From contig VFFE01006700.1 of assembly GCA_008921705.1 (NCBI GenBank), forward strand, positions 228,607-292,606: a stretch of 64,000 nt of DNA. Direction: 5' to 3'. The DNA is from Burhinus oedicnemus (taxonomy: Eukaryota; Chordata; Aves; Charadriiformes; Burhinidae). Of the stretch, positions 14,601 to 64,000 are shown piece by piece. How positions within the stretch are numbered: position 1 is the stretch's first letter; each line of letters begins with the position of its first letter. The notes beneath the pieces are model-generated. The model saw nothing but the letters and a program-made list of their open reading frames with translations, was not told the DNA's origin and searched no databases. A program made the translations under genes and the position numbers.

Positions 14601-17028
14601 ACACCTGAAATAAAGCAGGGTGTCATGGTTCTGGCTCTTGGTTTCACTAATGCCCTTGGCTTTGAAGCAGCCTAAGATACCGTGCTACTCCACCATCTAC
14701 AAGAGGAACCGTTTTTCCTTTGTGCTCTAAGGAATTCATTCTCCCTCTGACTATTAATTCTGCAGTGTACTATACACTCGCTTGCAGGTGCAAGTAAAGA
14801 TAATTCTTGTGCCAATTAAAGCTCTGACTTGGCACAGAGTTCTTATAGTTTTGCAAGTTGCTTTTCTCCTGCCTGGAGAACATATGTTTCCCTCCTGTTT
14901 CTTCACCTCAGCTTTAGGGACAGCACCGTGCTAAACAGTGGCACGACCTGTCTTCCTGAGCTGCTCCATATAATTTTAAACAGAAGCTACTGGAGACACA
15001 TCTGAGACAACTGCTGTCCCTGATTACCCAGCCTTGCACCGCTGATGTGGTGAACCCACCCTTTATACCGCATGTGACGGTGGCCCCAGTGTGGTCCCAT
15101 GTCCTTTGCAAATACCTCCCCCCCTGCTACCATAATGCCCCTTGCACTGGGCACTTCATGGCTGTACAAACCACTATCGTGACACCCCTGGCACCTTGCG
15201 GACTAGCCCCATGGCAGCTAGATAACACTCAGTGGTGACTGCAGGCGGGACAGCAAACTCCTGCAAGGCTCTGCCTACTCACTTCTTTAGATGAAAAGAA
15301 AACTAATGTCTGCAGGGAAGCTCTGTAAAGATTTCCTGGAAAATTGTTTTATGCATCTTACATTCTGCTGGCCATTGTGCAGCTTTAACAGGACTCTCAG
15401 CCATTGCAGTGCTCTCCCAAGGAGTGATGCCCAGGAAAACACATCCAGACCCTCCTCAACTGCAGCCTTCTCTCCTTCTTCCTTCCTACATGGCCTTGCT
15501 GCCCCTACTATGCCTCTACCCATGGCATGACTCTAACTTTGTGGCAGCCTGCTTATATTTACCAACAGGATGATCGTAGAAGTTGCCAGTATTTCCTCTG
15601 CATCTGCTTCTCCGCCCCAGCTAAACGTTTGGGGAGAAATGGAAAAGAACGATGGAAGGTTTTTACTGTGATTTGGGCTCCAGATTACATTTTCTGCTGG
15701 TAGGTATCCCACTGCACACAGGAAAGAAAATCTCTCACCCCTTTTCTTAGCACACAGAAGCTGAGCAATACAGGAGGTGTTTAACCGTAACGCTAAAAGC
15801 ACTAGGCAGTCACAACAGCAAGTGGCAAGGCAGCAGTACCTTGCGTGCTCACAGGTTGTGTGCCAGTTCCCGGACATCACTTAGCAGTGCACTTGCAGCA
15901 GATTTCAGGTGTAGATGTGCATTGAAGGTTTTAAATGCAACTCTTATGCAATTCAAGTCAACTAATCCCTTGGTGAGACAGCTTACCTGGCAAATGTTTC
16001 GGTACGGCATAAAGTCTTGTGGTTCGTGTTAGATGAACACTTGAGGGGATAGCCCAAAATAAAGAGAGTAACCAGTAATGTTCAGCAAAGATGTGGGCAT
16101 GCGGGTGCACTACAACTGGACAAGTCACTGCACACAGCTGGGTACGGTATGCATGCGTGCAGCCAGTCTGAAATGGAAAAAAACCACATTAGCTTAAAGT
16201 GCCCATTAAGGAGGGACACCACGGGCTCACTGCAGCCAAAGGGAAACCACGCTGCTTTCAATGAATGTCGTGCACCATTCTGTGCCTTTTTTCCCCTCTC
16301 CCTTTTACTGTAAAAATTGTTATGAAAAAATAACCCCAAGCACTCCCTGCTTTTCATGCTAAAGAACAGAAAGCAAGCTGCACTTTCAAATAGTTCTCAA
16401 AATTATTAACTATCCATCAACAAATATAATCTGTACCAGTTTTTCTCATCTAACCATAGCTTGTAAGTGAACGTATGTAGATGCTTACAGCAGGCAAAGA
16501 AAATCCAGAAATGAAAAGCAGGCATCATAAAAAGCAGGTGTCACAGTTCAAATTACTGAGCTTAATTTCTGCGTCCCAGAAATGGAATGTGCATTTATTT
16601 TGCGGCATAAGATTTCTGATGTCGTTAGCTATTTCTTTCTTCAACTGTAGGTCCTAGATTTTGAAAATGATGTAACTTCTGAATTTTCCTGGGAATTGAA
16701 ATGCAAATACAAGCTGCATTCCAGCTGACATGCAAATACCACAATCATTGGAGACAGAGAAAATGAAACGTTGTTGCTAACTTAATCTTCTATTACAACT
16801 TCTGTGCACATCATATACAAGTGGGAATGCAAATGTCATTAGTTTCCCGAAAAGTCATGCTTCCACCAACAAAATAAAGCAGTTTTTCGGTAAGTACTAT
16901 ACGGTTAATGAAATGTCCCTTGTCATATGATGATGCTGGAAATTTCTTCTCACTGTGGTGTCTAAATACTCTACAAAGCAAAAAAAAAATTACATTTCTA
17001 CCACAAAGATGATAAACATATTAATCTT

Positions 17029-17042
17029 GTGTGTGTGTGTGC
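17029..17042. repeat. (TG)7 dinucleotide repeat
   Basis: Short uninterrupted TG run in intergenic sequence. Confidence 0.9.
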
Positions 17043-20000
17043 AGCCAGCCAATCTAAAGTAACGCTAGCCCTCTAGTGTTAAAAAAGTGTTTAAATTTGA
17101 CATAGTTTTGTGATACCTTAGTAGAAGGCTCAGCTAGTGAAAATTGTTGAAATGGCCTGTCTTTGGCATTTCTGACTGTCCAGTGCATGGGGAATATCAT
17201 GTTTGATTACAACTGTGGATGACTGAACGTACATTAAAATAAAACACTGTAGCTAGATTGGCTCAAAAAACCAGTCTTACAGATTGTGTCAAGACCTTTT
17301 CCTACTTAAAGGCACTGATTTACTGGAAAACTTTGTGAAAGCAGAAAGGCTTTGTGAAAGCAATCCAAGCCCAAGCTGACTATTTGTGTCTAAAAGTGAA
17401 GTAAGAGAGAGACGGGTGCCCCTGGCTCCGAGGGTACGTGGCAGGAGCTGCAGGGTCACACTGCATGAGGTGAGACCCTCTACAGAAGCCCCGTCACATC
17501 CATAGGACATACCCTGGGCCCTATTTGGTGCTTATATGGGCCTAGTAGGTAATTATCATATCCTTTGCGTGTTTTGTTCAGCTCAATCATCTGGAATAAC
17601 GCAAGAGTTGTGTTGCACTGCCCATAGCGTGAAACTAAGAGGATGTTCTGCGTGCTCTGTGGCATGGCGTGGGGGCTCGTGGGGATACTCAGGGCTACAA
17701 AGCTGCTCACATCTTATCTGAGGTGTGCAAAAGCTGGAGGGAGCCATACCCAGCGCAGTCTCATCCAAAATGTCTCCTAGGGGGAGATTCCTGGTGTAAA
17801 TTACCCCAAACTGCCCAGCAATGTCTCGGGGCAGCGTGGTTGGAGCAGCCCATGGCAGAACTGGGGCTGTGCTAGCACCGGGTGGCACGGCTGCTCAGGG
17901 TGCAGGGTGCAAGCCACTCCTCAGATGGCTTTTATTTGGCACCTCAGCCACTCCCAGAGATCATAAGAAAGGTCTGCTCTATGCAAAGAAGTTACAACCA
18001 TGTAATTAAAGATGCAGTTTTAAAACCATTTAAGATTGTTGATGTGTAGACCTGTGGGAGCAGTGTTGCTACTAGGATAAAACCAAGGTTATTTGGGTTT
18101 TAACACAGATCAATAGAAAAAAAATCTTTAAACTGAAATAAGCATTTCCACAGATACTCAAACTGATTTAGAGAAATCAATTTGCAACAACAGGTTAAAT
18201 TTAAGCTGGTGCAACTTCCTCATGTAGATGAGCCCTTACAGATACATGCTGAATTGACATACGCATATAAAGCTGAAATACACGTATAGGCCAAGGTCAG
18301 AGAAATGTTCTTGCTGTTACTGATCCAATTAAGATGAAAGTTTTAATACCTGGATTTTTAAACCTGAAGTATTTTACAGAGCTCAGAAAAAGAAGAAACT
18401 GGGTGAAGAGTTGAACTGGACAAGCTCAGTGCATCATACTTGCCCATGGGAGAAGAGCTGCAGCTGACTAGGAGCAACTGTGTTTGAGACCTTCTTACTC
18501 ACAGCAGCTAAAACAGTTCACCAGACCATGTCCTCAGGAGTGTCCACTGCACAGGAGTGGATAAACTGCATGCTTAACATCACTGACTTTAAAGTCTCTG
18601 CAGAAAATCTTAGGCGAGCCGTGCTGTGCTCATGGGCTGCTCTTGCTGCCCAAGTGCCACAGTGCTGGAGGTGTCCCTCTCCTGGCGGAGTGGCCAGAGG
18701 GGCCCTGCATCTGCTTAGCCTCCACTGACCTCAGAAGAGCTTTAACTCCCCTCCACAGCAAGTGCAGCTGAAAAGCCAGGTTTTGCCATGGAGGACAGAC
18801 GCACGGCACCTATTTGCATCTGCCAGCTTTGATGAGGAGATGGTTGTCTTCAACAGCAGGGCAGCTGGGGCCAGCAGTGCCTACAGGGGCACCGCAAAAC
18901 TCACCACCATGTGTTTGGTAACACTGGAGGACTTGACAGGCAGCTGAGGAGGAACCGGGAAAATTGATTTGTTTTTTTCCTTGGTGATGTTTAGCTTTTG
19001 AAATATATGAAGCATTTGGGAAGAAGACCTGCAATGATGTCAGCAAACCAATGTTTTGGCTGAATCAATTTCAGAAAACTAGAATACAAGGTATGAGAGA
19101 TGATGTGGCGTCCAGTTTCTCTACCAATGAACTCAGGGACAAACTCTTCTCTTACCTTTGGGGGTAAACTTACACACAAACAGTAATTCCACCACAGTGA
19201 TTTCCATCATGTGGATGATCCAGTTAGAACTTGACTGCCCAAGTCTCTAGGACCCGCTGATGTCTATCTGGTATTAAACAGTTTTTTTCCAACCTTAGGA
19301 AAATTTTTCCTGAAATAAAGCAATGGACACTGGAGGCTTGCACCACTGGTGGCTGCTGTTTGAATTCAGAAAGAAGACAAGGCTAATGTCAACAGCTCTT
19401 CAGGCTGATGGATAGTTTTTTTCCTTTTCTATCTGTACTTAGAGATTTCCTGCCTTTCCAGTAAGCTACCCTTTTATGAAACACACATTCGTAGGTGCCC
19501 AAGTAATTTACCAAAATTCCCCAGTGCAGATATGTAAATCAGGTAAAAGTATGAAACCAGTAAGGGTACTAGAATAAGTATCTGAGACAGGAACCTGTGG
19601 AAGGGGCATAAAATGCCACTGCCTGTACATTTAGTTCACTGATGGGTTAGTAACTTCGTGCTTGGAGGTTCTTCATTGAGAACAATGGGCAACAGCTGTT
19701 AATGGGGTCCGACACTAGCCCCTTGGGATGAAGAGGAAGGTTAATTGAATTCTAGTGAGGCTCCCTTTGTGTTGCAGTGCAATTGAACAAACCAGGGCAG
19801 CCAAGTTCCCAACACCAGTCTATGCATTGTGGCAAGTTCATCTGCAGTGTGACTACACTGCCTTCAATAGAAGGAATGAATTTAGCCTTCTAAAGCTAAA
19901 TTCAGGGAGACTGAGATACACCTATGGTAATTTTGACTGGCAACTCAGGCCGATGTTTGTTTTAACTTGTGGAAATGTTGCAGGAGCCAGAGCATGCATT

Positions 20001-21214
20001 CTTGGATGGCAAGTTTAGCACACATCTTGCTTGCTGGGGCTCCAAATGTACTGTTATAAAAGTGCAAACTCTTCTCCTGCATCAGTTATTCATGGACATC
20101 CTTATCTGCACAATAACAAGAGCTGTGGGCATGTTGTGAATAAAAGAATAGAACAAAAAAAGATTATTCTCACAAAGTCATTCGCTTGCTTTTGGCATCT
20201 AAATCTTCTTTGGCTCCTCAGAAGCTGTGATACTGGTCTTTGAATGCAGGCAATACTGAATGTAATGTTATTTTGAAGATGTTTAAGCCTGATTGGTCCT
20301 CATTAGTTAAAACAATGATGGTATTTTCAGCTTGCCAGATAAAAGTGTACTTTATGTTTTTAGCTCTTAATTCAGTTGGATATCTTCCAATAGCAAATGG
20401 TTTCAGGTTATTAATTTCTTCATTACAAAAGTGATTGTCTGAAATCTGACCTGACTTTGGAATGTTATTGAGATATATCTTTGCTGCATGTTCTCAGACT
20501 TCCCACAAGCTGTTTTTGATTTGAGCACTGACAACATGCACCACACTTTTGGCCCACCCAAGCCATGAAGACTTTTATACCTTGCTTCCTATGGAACAGA
20601 GTTCTCTTAGTGGATGAAAAGGAGTCTAAATACTTTCTTCTTTTCATTTGTATGGGATAACTCTGTATTTAATTCCAGGAGCCACGAGCACTGTAGGTAG
20701 TAATATTCCCCTGGTAATTTTTTGTTTACCTTTGTCTAGGGTCTGTTCTTGTTTGAACTTTTCTCTCAGGCTGTCTGGACTGACTCTGATTTCCTGATGC
20801 ACTGTTTCCTCTTTGTGTCTCTCCATTGTTTGTGCAGGCTCTTTGAACTTCAGTCATTCTTCAACTCTCCTCTCTGCTTCTTCACCTTCTTGTGCAAATG
20901 TGCATTGGTTGCTCTGCTGCAGAGTAGAAGGTTATCACTTTCTTTAGTTCTGTCAAGAGTGCCATACTAAGGAGGTTTTCACCTTAACCTAGTCACCTGG
21001 GTGCTCCGGTACCTATTATTTTCATATCTTTGTAACTCCATTTCACTTCCTATATCCGCAAAAGTAAATTGGGGGAATAAACAGGTGAGCACTGCTTTCT
21101 CAGAGCCAGCTTGCCAGTTAAAGTAGATGGTCCACGTATCTCTGGTGTTTTGGAAGATATTGGAAGGCAGTCTATGAAACCATTACAATGTTTCCATCAC
21201 AGACTTTCCCCTGC

Positions 21215-21230
21215 CACACACACACACACA
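21215..21230. repeat. (CA)8 dinucleotide repeat
   Basis: Uninterrupted CACACACACACACACA just beyond the inferred end of the NALCN transcript. Confidence 0.9.
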
Positions 21231-21540
21231 TGCACAGAGATGCACGCACATCTAGGCTCTAAAGCAAAGTTGGTTAAATAAAAATAAATGATGAACAGTC
21301 CTATTTAGTCCCATTTTTTGAGTAAGACCCCTTGTGGCAGTACTGATGAGGTCAGTTGCTGGACTTCTCACCAAAAAACCAAAGGCCCTCCAATTAGAAG
21401 AGTTTGAAAGCATCTCTTTAAATAATCCTGTACAGACCACACACCTAGCTACTATGCAGCATTATCACAGATAAGCCAGAAATAGCAAATGCAGTTAGAA
21501 TGAAAACCAGAGGGAAGAATATTGCTTAAAGCAACTCACT

Positions 21541-21546
21541 TTTATT
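21541..21546 (-). promoter_or_regulatory. NALCN: Candidate NALCN polyadenylation signal AATAAA
   Basis: Plus-strand TTTATT reads AATAAA on the coding strand, in the context CTGTCAATAAAAGTGAG. It is the only canonical hexamer I find on the minus strand between here and the stop codon 2 kb upstream. A long-3'-UTR transcript would be cleaved some 10-30 nt downstream (about 21,511-21,531). Confidence 0.55.
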
Positions 21547-22881
21547 GACAGAGTACTGTAAGGCAAGGAAAAAATGTTTGCCAGATTTTTTAAAAAGAAG
21601 ATTTGCAGCAAGAATGATTCAGAAAGATCTGCAGTTCAATATATTATTGAACTTTCAAAGATACTATCTTTTATAAATCCAATATTTATCTTTTTGTCAT
21701 ATATACAAAAGCTCAACTTAAGCACAAAACAGAACACAAAATAATGGATTTGCATATGAAGTTTTGTTGATGGTTCATAATCTAGGAAACATGAGAATGC
21801 ACACGTTCTGTTACTATAGAGTTACAGTTGACCAGATTTAAACTTAAATATACCCCAAAACAGATAAAGAAACCACAAAATACAGATGTGTTTAATATGA
21901 CTGTTCTCGAAAAAAATCTAAACCATGTTCAACCATACACAGGGAACAAAACATTGACAGATGCCAAGAAAACTGTACTTTATGGCCAAAACTAATTTTG
22001 CATTCATGGTGAAGGCATCTGTGAAAACAATGCTGTATTCTGACCACCCTACATTAATATTTTGGCCAGAAAACATCACAAAACTCTGGCTTTTGTCTGC
22101 TTTGTAATGGATATATTTTTTAAGTGGTGACGTACAATAACTGTGAGCCTCTTACAAGATCTCACATCAGGCCATGTTAGAGCAACCTACTATTTCCATA
22201 GGAAACAATGGTAACGGAAAGGTCCCAGCTATGCTAAAAAACACAGTCGAGGGCTGAGCAACAAAATCTGCAACCTCTTAGTTCTTCCTTGAGGGAAGGG
22301 CACATTTTCACCCCAAATTTTTAGACAGCCTTAAATTCTGAAACTAACAAATTCTGTGGCGCTTTGTGGCTTTTCTTCTCCACCTCCGTCTCTGTATAGC
22401 ATTGGCCTTTCACTGGAAAAACTTTCATGAAAGGGATAGCTGCTTTTTCACCAGCGAAAATGTAGCACTATTGGTGCTTCATATAACAAAAGAAGGCTAA
22501 CGTGTCAAAATATGATGCATTGGGATAAAAGGGGCAGATGTACTTACCCGCAGTACAGTGCCATGCCTTAGCTCTGCAGGGCTGTAGCATGAGTAGTAAC
22601 ATGGATAAGTAAAATTCACTTCTACCTATACAGGCAAAACTGAACTGTATTTTAAAAGCCATACAATACTACTCTGTAATCAGAACCCCCAACATGCTAA
22701 TTTTTATCACACAGACAAGAAGAAAGTTATCTTACGACTACACAAGGAAATGGGACCCAATTAACAGGAGAATAATGACACCATACATATATGTAACCAG
22801 TATATTCTGAAAATGAAGCATAAACCATGTTTTTCACATGGAGGTCTTTTGCTAGATGCTTAAATGCACAGTTTTTATGTC

Positions 22882-22906
22882 TTTTTTTTTTTTTCCTTTT
22901 TTTTTT
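22882..22906. repeat. Poly-T/poly-A tract in the NALCN 3' UTR
   Basis: Two runs of T separated by CC on the plus strand, hence A-rich in the mRNA. It could act as an internal oligo-dT priming site in cDNA libraries. Confidence 0.85.
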
Positions 22907-23601
22907 CTGTTTTCCCTATGAAAATCAAGCTCTTTGCATAATTAACCAAAACCCAAATATATTTACATTTTAAAAGCCAGTCCTTCACCTCCTGATTTTA
23001 AAATGAGTTATACTGTATCTTGCATATTTTAAAAAAAGGTCCAGAAAAAGCTTAGATTTGTAATTCAGAATCTGTACTTTGTAAAAATACTTCCCTTGAA
23101 CACGAAGTCAGTGCTGACCTCTTCAGGTCATTTCTGAATAATAAAATCTTTCTAAAGAAATGTAACTAAATAAGAACTGAGGGAAAACACAAAAAGAAGA
23201 AACACATTACCCCTGTATTGTAAAGTGTTGCCACCTTAAAGTACGGTATAGGTTGAAGAAAAACACAGAGGTGTGTATATCAAAATACGTTTTCATTATA
23301 TAGCTACAGAACATATGAAATCTTTCAACGCTCTGTCTGTTAAAGGCAATATAGTCTCTCTGGCTTTGTTAGTACTGCTATTGTATACAGGTTTCTTAAA
23401 GTACAGTTAGTACCTATAGCAGTGAATTCTAACATGTAAGTGTGTGCTATGCTTCATGTGGCAGAAGGATAAGCATTTGAAAAAATTTATGACATCATTG
23501 ATTTTAAAGAAATTGTACATCACACAGCATCTTAAATTCTAAACATAGAAAATTAGATTGTACTTGAAATGGTTGGTGTTTCAGTATGACTTAAATTTTT
23601 C

Positions 23602-60484
<36,883 letters not shown>

Positions 60485-60601
60485 CTAACTCCATTAAAAT
60501 GACAATCCAGTTTTTCCCAGCAGAGACCATGGGGAGTTCTGGGGTCTGACTTCTGTATAGAGGCTTCTTGCTGTGACAAAGAGAGTAACTGATCTTTTTT
60601 C
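60485..60601 (-). CDS. NALCN: Candidate NALCN cassette exon in the II-III linker (39 residues)
   Basis: A 117-bp segment bounded by acceptor ATTTACAG/GAAAAA and donor AGTTAG/GTAGGA is stop-free in the frame required by phase 2 splice sites on both sides. It ends in AG, which joins exon 1's leading G to give Arg. It would insert KKDQLLSLSQQEASIQKSD, then PRTPHGLCWEKLDCHFNGV, between Arg731 and Ala732. A second, pyrimidine-rich acceptor (TCTCTTTGTCACAG/CAAG, exon start 60,570) would give 86 bp and break the frame. From memory, a human isoform about 29 residues longer than the 1,738-residue form exists; the 29 residues after the internal acceptor are suggestive, but this is unverified. Preceding canonical exons are not in the window. 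Confidence 0.5.
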
Positions 60602-61483
60602 CTGTAAATATGAATTATTGTGCTCTGCTTTTAACAGTTAGAAATTATTTTCCTGATATCAAAAACTGACTTGCACATAAACTTTTCATGCCCTTGTACA
60701 CAGGCTACTTGAATACCAAGTTACGTAAACTCTTAGTGTCCATAATAAAAGGCAACATTAACTGCTTGAACAATAAATTCTTTACCTGACAAGTGAACAA
60801 GATGGCTTATTTGATTCTTAATGGTATAATAAAATAGGCTTAACCATATACCACACAGAATGGGTATGCAGAAAGGGTAGCAACTGTCAAAAGAATGTCA
60901 GGATTCTCTATGATTTCTGCCTAATTTAGATTCCTAAATCCATATTTAAAATTTATATCCATTGCCTCACTTTCAATAACTCTGGAAGCCCTGCAGCTCC
61001 TACTGAAGTCAACATAGAAATAATGAAATGCCAGTCATAAAGCACAGAGATCAGAAATTGTTATCAAGTAACTGAAAAGAATTTTTTTGTATTTTCAGAG
61101 ACAAAGATGCTGTGCTGAAAAGGCTGTGGCTACTTTTGACAGTCTCTCTACCAGTGTCCTCTACTAGATGGGAATTAATGCCTTAATCTTTGGTGTATTA
61201 ACTCTCAGTAAAAGCCATGCTTTTCTTCCCCTTTCACCTCAGGAACTGGATATTTTTCAGCTGTTCAGGCACCTAGAGTTGAAGATCTTCATGGACTTTT
61301 GAAAAAGAAGGCAGGTGCTGTGAAGTTTTCAGAACTGCAAAGTTGTCTATATTAAAACCTTTGGTGGGATTTGACTTTTTATTGTAGAAATGTACACTTC
61401 TGTGTTTACTCTCAGTGCCCACATGTGATCCATGTGTCCAGGCTTCCCTCATAATGATTGGAGGTGTAGGACTCAATGAAATT

Positions 61484-63500
61484 CCAGAATCATAGAATCA
61501 CAGGGGTTGGAAGGGACCTCTGGAGATCATCTAGTCCAACACCCCTGCCAGAGGCAGTTCACCTACAGCAGGTTGCACAGCATGGCGTCCAGGCGGGTTT
61601 GGAATGTCTCCAGAGTCGGAGACTCCACCGCCTCTCTGGGCACCCTCTTCCAGTGCTCTGCCACTCTCAAAGTCAAGAAGTTCCTCCTCATGTTTAGATG
61701 GAACTTCCTATGGTCAAGTTTGTGCCCATTAACTCTTGTCCTATCACTGGGCACCACTGCAAATAGACTGCTGCCATCCTCCCGGCACCCTCCCTTTAAG
61801 TATTTATAAACATTGATGAGATCCCCTCTGAGACTTCTCTTCTCCAGACTAAAAAGACCCAAGTCCCTCAGCCTTTCCTCATAAGAAAGATGTTCTGGTT
61901 CCCTAATCATCTTTGTAGCCCTCTGCTGTACCCTCTCCAGCACTTCCCTGTCCTTCTTGAACCGGGGAGCCCAGAACTGGACACAGGACTCCAGTGCGGC
62001 CTCACCAGGGCAGAATAGAGGGGGAGGACAACCTTCCGCGACCTGCTTGCCACACACCTCTTGATGCACCCCAGGATGCCATTGGCCTTCTTGGCCACAA
62101 GGGCACATTGCTGCCTTATGGTCATCCTGTTGTCCACCAGGACTCCCAGGTCCCTTTCCACCAAGCTGCTTTCCAGCAGGTCAGCCCCTAACCTGTACTG
62201 GTGCATGGGGTTATTCCTCTCCAAGTGCAGGACCCTACACTTGCCCTTGTTGAACTTCATGAGGTTTCTCTTTGCCCAACCCTCCAGCCTGTCCAGGTCA
62301 CGCTGAATGGCAGCACGGCCTTCTGGTGTTTCAGCTCCCCCTCCCAGTTTTGTGTCATCAGCAAACTTGCTGATGGTACACTCTGTCCCTTCATCCAGTT
62401 TATTGATGAACATGTTGAACAGGACTGGACCCAGTGCTGACCCCTGGGGAACACCACTTGTCACAGACCTCCAACGAGACTCTGTGCCACTAATCACAAC
62501 CCTCGGAGCTCTATCTGCTAGCCAGTTTTCAATCCACCCCACTGTCCATTCATCCAACCCACACTTTCTAAGCTTGCCTATGAGGATGCTGTGGGAGACA
62601 GTGTCCAAAGCCTTGCTGAAGACAACATCCACTGCCCTCCCCTCACCTATTCATCCAGTCACACCAGCGCAGAAGGCTATCAGATTAGTCAGACATGACT
62701 TCCCTTTGGTGAATCCATGTTGGCTACTTCTGATAACCTTTTTTTCCTCCAGATGCTTTGAGATGATGCCCAGAATGAGCTGTACCATCATCTTTCCAGG
62801 GATGGAGGTGAGGCTGACTGGCCTGTAGTTTCCCGGGTCTTCCTTCTTGCCCTTTTTCAAGACTGGAGGGACATTGGCTTTCCTCCAGTCCTCAGGCACC
62901 TTGCCTGTTCTCCAGGACCTTTCAAAGATGATGGAGAGCGGCCCAGCAATGACTTCTGCCAGCTCCCTCAGCACTCGCGGGTGCATCCCATCAGGACCCA
63001 TGGACTTGTGGATGTCCAGTTGACTTAACTGGTCTCTAACTTGGTCCTCTTCAACCAAGGGAAAGTCCTCCTTCCTCCAGGCTTTCTCTGTTACTTGTAA
63101 AGTCTGGGACTCCTGAGGTCTGGCCTGAGCAGTAAAGACTGAAGCAAAGAAGGCATTCAGGAATTCCGCCTTCTCTGCATCATCTGTCACCATGGCCCCT
63201 GTCTCATTCAACAGTGGGCCCATATTTTCTCCAGTTTTTCCTTTTGCCTCCGATGTACTTGAAGAAACCCTTCCTGTTGACCTTGACATGCCTTGCCCCC
63301 CTACGCTCTACAGTCCTAAGCCATGGGATTTCCCCAAGCAGTTTCTTGAAGAGATGAAAGTTCGCCCTCCTGAAGTCCAAGGTTGCAACCCTACTTGTCA
63401 TTTTATGCCTACTGCACGTAATCCTGAACTCGATTTTGTCATGATCACTACAGCCGAGGCTGCCCCCAACTTTAATGTCTGTGCAATTAGTTGTACAGAG
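61484..63500 (-). mobile_element. CR1 LINE, 5'-truncated, about 2 kb, longest copy in the window
   Basis: On the minus strand this copy contains the C-terminal half of CR1 ORF2 and the 3' end (octamer tail at 61,484-61,500). Reverse-transcriptase landmarks are visible in order: [15 protein letters not shown], then [16 protein letters not shown], then [29 protein letters not shown] and the FADD catalytic box ([12 protein letters not shown]), then the conserved C-terminal tail. The frame changes at least three times, and motif A reads [12 protein letters not shown], shorter than the usual family form. The upstream end near 63,400-63,600 matches the non-coding or linker part of CR1 poorly, so the right boundary is approximate. 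It lies in a NALCN intron in the same orientation as the gene and is not an active element. Confidence 0.92.
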
Positions 63501-63812
63501 GTGGCTAGTGCCATCTGTATTGCCTTGGATTATTTTGCCTTGTTCCTAGCTGCTGCTCCAGCAGGGTATGCGTGCCCTACAAATTTCTGTGTCACCTGCC
63601 ATCCTCAAGAATATGTCTTGGACATCCTCTGGCATCTCATATGTTATGAAATGTCCATATGTGGGCAACTTCATTGAATGTTTGGTCAATTAATTTAATT
63701 AATGATTTTTGGATGATATTCAAGTAATAATATGGGCATCTAAAGACAAAGCAGTCAGTCAGAGATTTCACTGGGCTCCACTGCCTGTATTGACTAGACC
63801 TCTGTCAGTTCC

Positions 63813-63864
63813 ATGACAGCTTCAACACAGCTCACTCGATGACAGCTTCAACGCAGCTCACAGG
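63813..63864. repeat. Tandem duplication, two copies of 26 bp
   Basis: ATGACAGCTTCAACRCAGCT followed by CAC recurs at 63,813 and 63,839 with one internal substitution. It is upstream of the longest CR1 copy, in the NALCN intron. Confidence 0.85.
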
Positions 63865-64000
63865 CAGATCTGGTAGTCTGGAGGTGAATCACACACCTGG
63901 GACAATCACTGTGTCACAGTGTTAAAAATTCAGTGGTTTGCAAATTAGAGTTCAAAACAAATGTTTTCTTGACTTCGTACATCTTCACATAACCACAGCC

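Larger units (their letters stand above)
11619..21514. other. Intergenic sequence between the solo LTR and the NALCN 3' end
   Basis: No supported gene. It includes a GC-rich stretch at 12,600-12,940 that runs into AATAAA (12,943-12,948) and an A12 run, a GC-rich stretch near 17,800-17,940, and the (TG)7 and (CA)8 repeats. Nothing else is recognised. Confidence 0.5.
21515..23601 (-). other. NALCN: Inferred NALCN 3' untranslated region
   Basis: After the stop codon about 2.1 kb of AT-rich sequence without exon signals runs to the first AATAAA on the minus strand (21,541-21,546). The distal end is set about 25 bp beyond that hexamer by convention and is not observed directly. The region contains a poly-purine (A-rich in the mRNA) tract at 22,882-22,906. 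Shorter alternative UTRs using variant hexamers cannot be excluded. Confidence 0.6.

Noticed and set aside
61476..62828. Plus-strand open frames antisense to the CR1 copy
   Set aside because: Shadow frames of the CR1 coding strand.
61563..63289. Long minus-strand open frames of 180-240 codons that look like genes
   Set aside because: They are pieces of CR1 ORF2 (reverse transcriptase), already annotated as a mobile element rather than host genes.

Overview
The window is vertebrate nuclear DNA, almost certainly from a bird. Five chicken-repeat-1 (CR1) LINE fragments carry the avian-type 3' end with ATTCTATG-like octamers, there is a solo retroviral LTR, and a large ion-channel gene is split into short exons with compact introns. 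No bacterial-type genes, CRISPR arrays, tRNA or rRNA genes were seen.

The one gene I can support is NALCN, the sodium leak channel, on the minus strand. Its last 26 canonical coding exons lie between 58,910 and 23,602, every one bounded by AG/GT. They encode 1,007 residues plus a split codon and join in frame throughout. Numbering back from a 1,738-residue protein (the human length as I remember it), the domain III selectivity-filter lysine falls at 1115 and the domain IV filter glutamate at 1389, the positions known for the EEKE filter, so the exon set looks complete and colinear. The window covers the end of the II-III linker, all of domains III and IV and the cytoplasmic C-terminus. The 5' half lies beyond 64,000.

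Layout: 1-21,514 is intergenic sequence downstream of NALCN, with one CR1 tail (2,971-3,143) and a 665-bp solo LTR with a 5-bp target duplication (10,954-11,618). The inferred NALCN 3' UTR is 21,515-23,601, with an AATAAA at its distal end. From 23,602 to 58,910 the exons alternate with introns of 84 bp to 4.9 kb that hold three CR1 copies (27.5, 31.3 and 35.1 kb), a terminal-inverted-repeat element (28.65-29.0 kb) and simple repeats. From 58,911 to 64,000 is upstream intron with a candidate cassette exon (60,485-60,601) and the longest CR1 copy (61,484 to about 63,500).

The most interesting signals are two unlisted, reading-frame-preserving candidate cassette exons of NALCN: 57 bp in the domain III extracellular turret (48,313-48,369) and 117 bp in the II-III linker (60,485-60,601). 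A coding-exon acceptor at 52,073 is also directly abutted by a strong donor-like sequence, as at a recursive splice site. NALCN works as a channelosome with FAM155A, UNC79 and UNC80. The turret faces FAM155A and the II-III linker is the UNC79/UNC80 contact region, so both candidate insertions would alter partner-facing surfaces if real.
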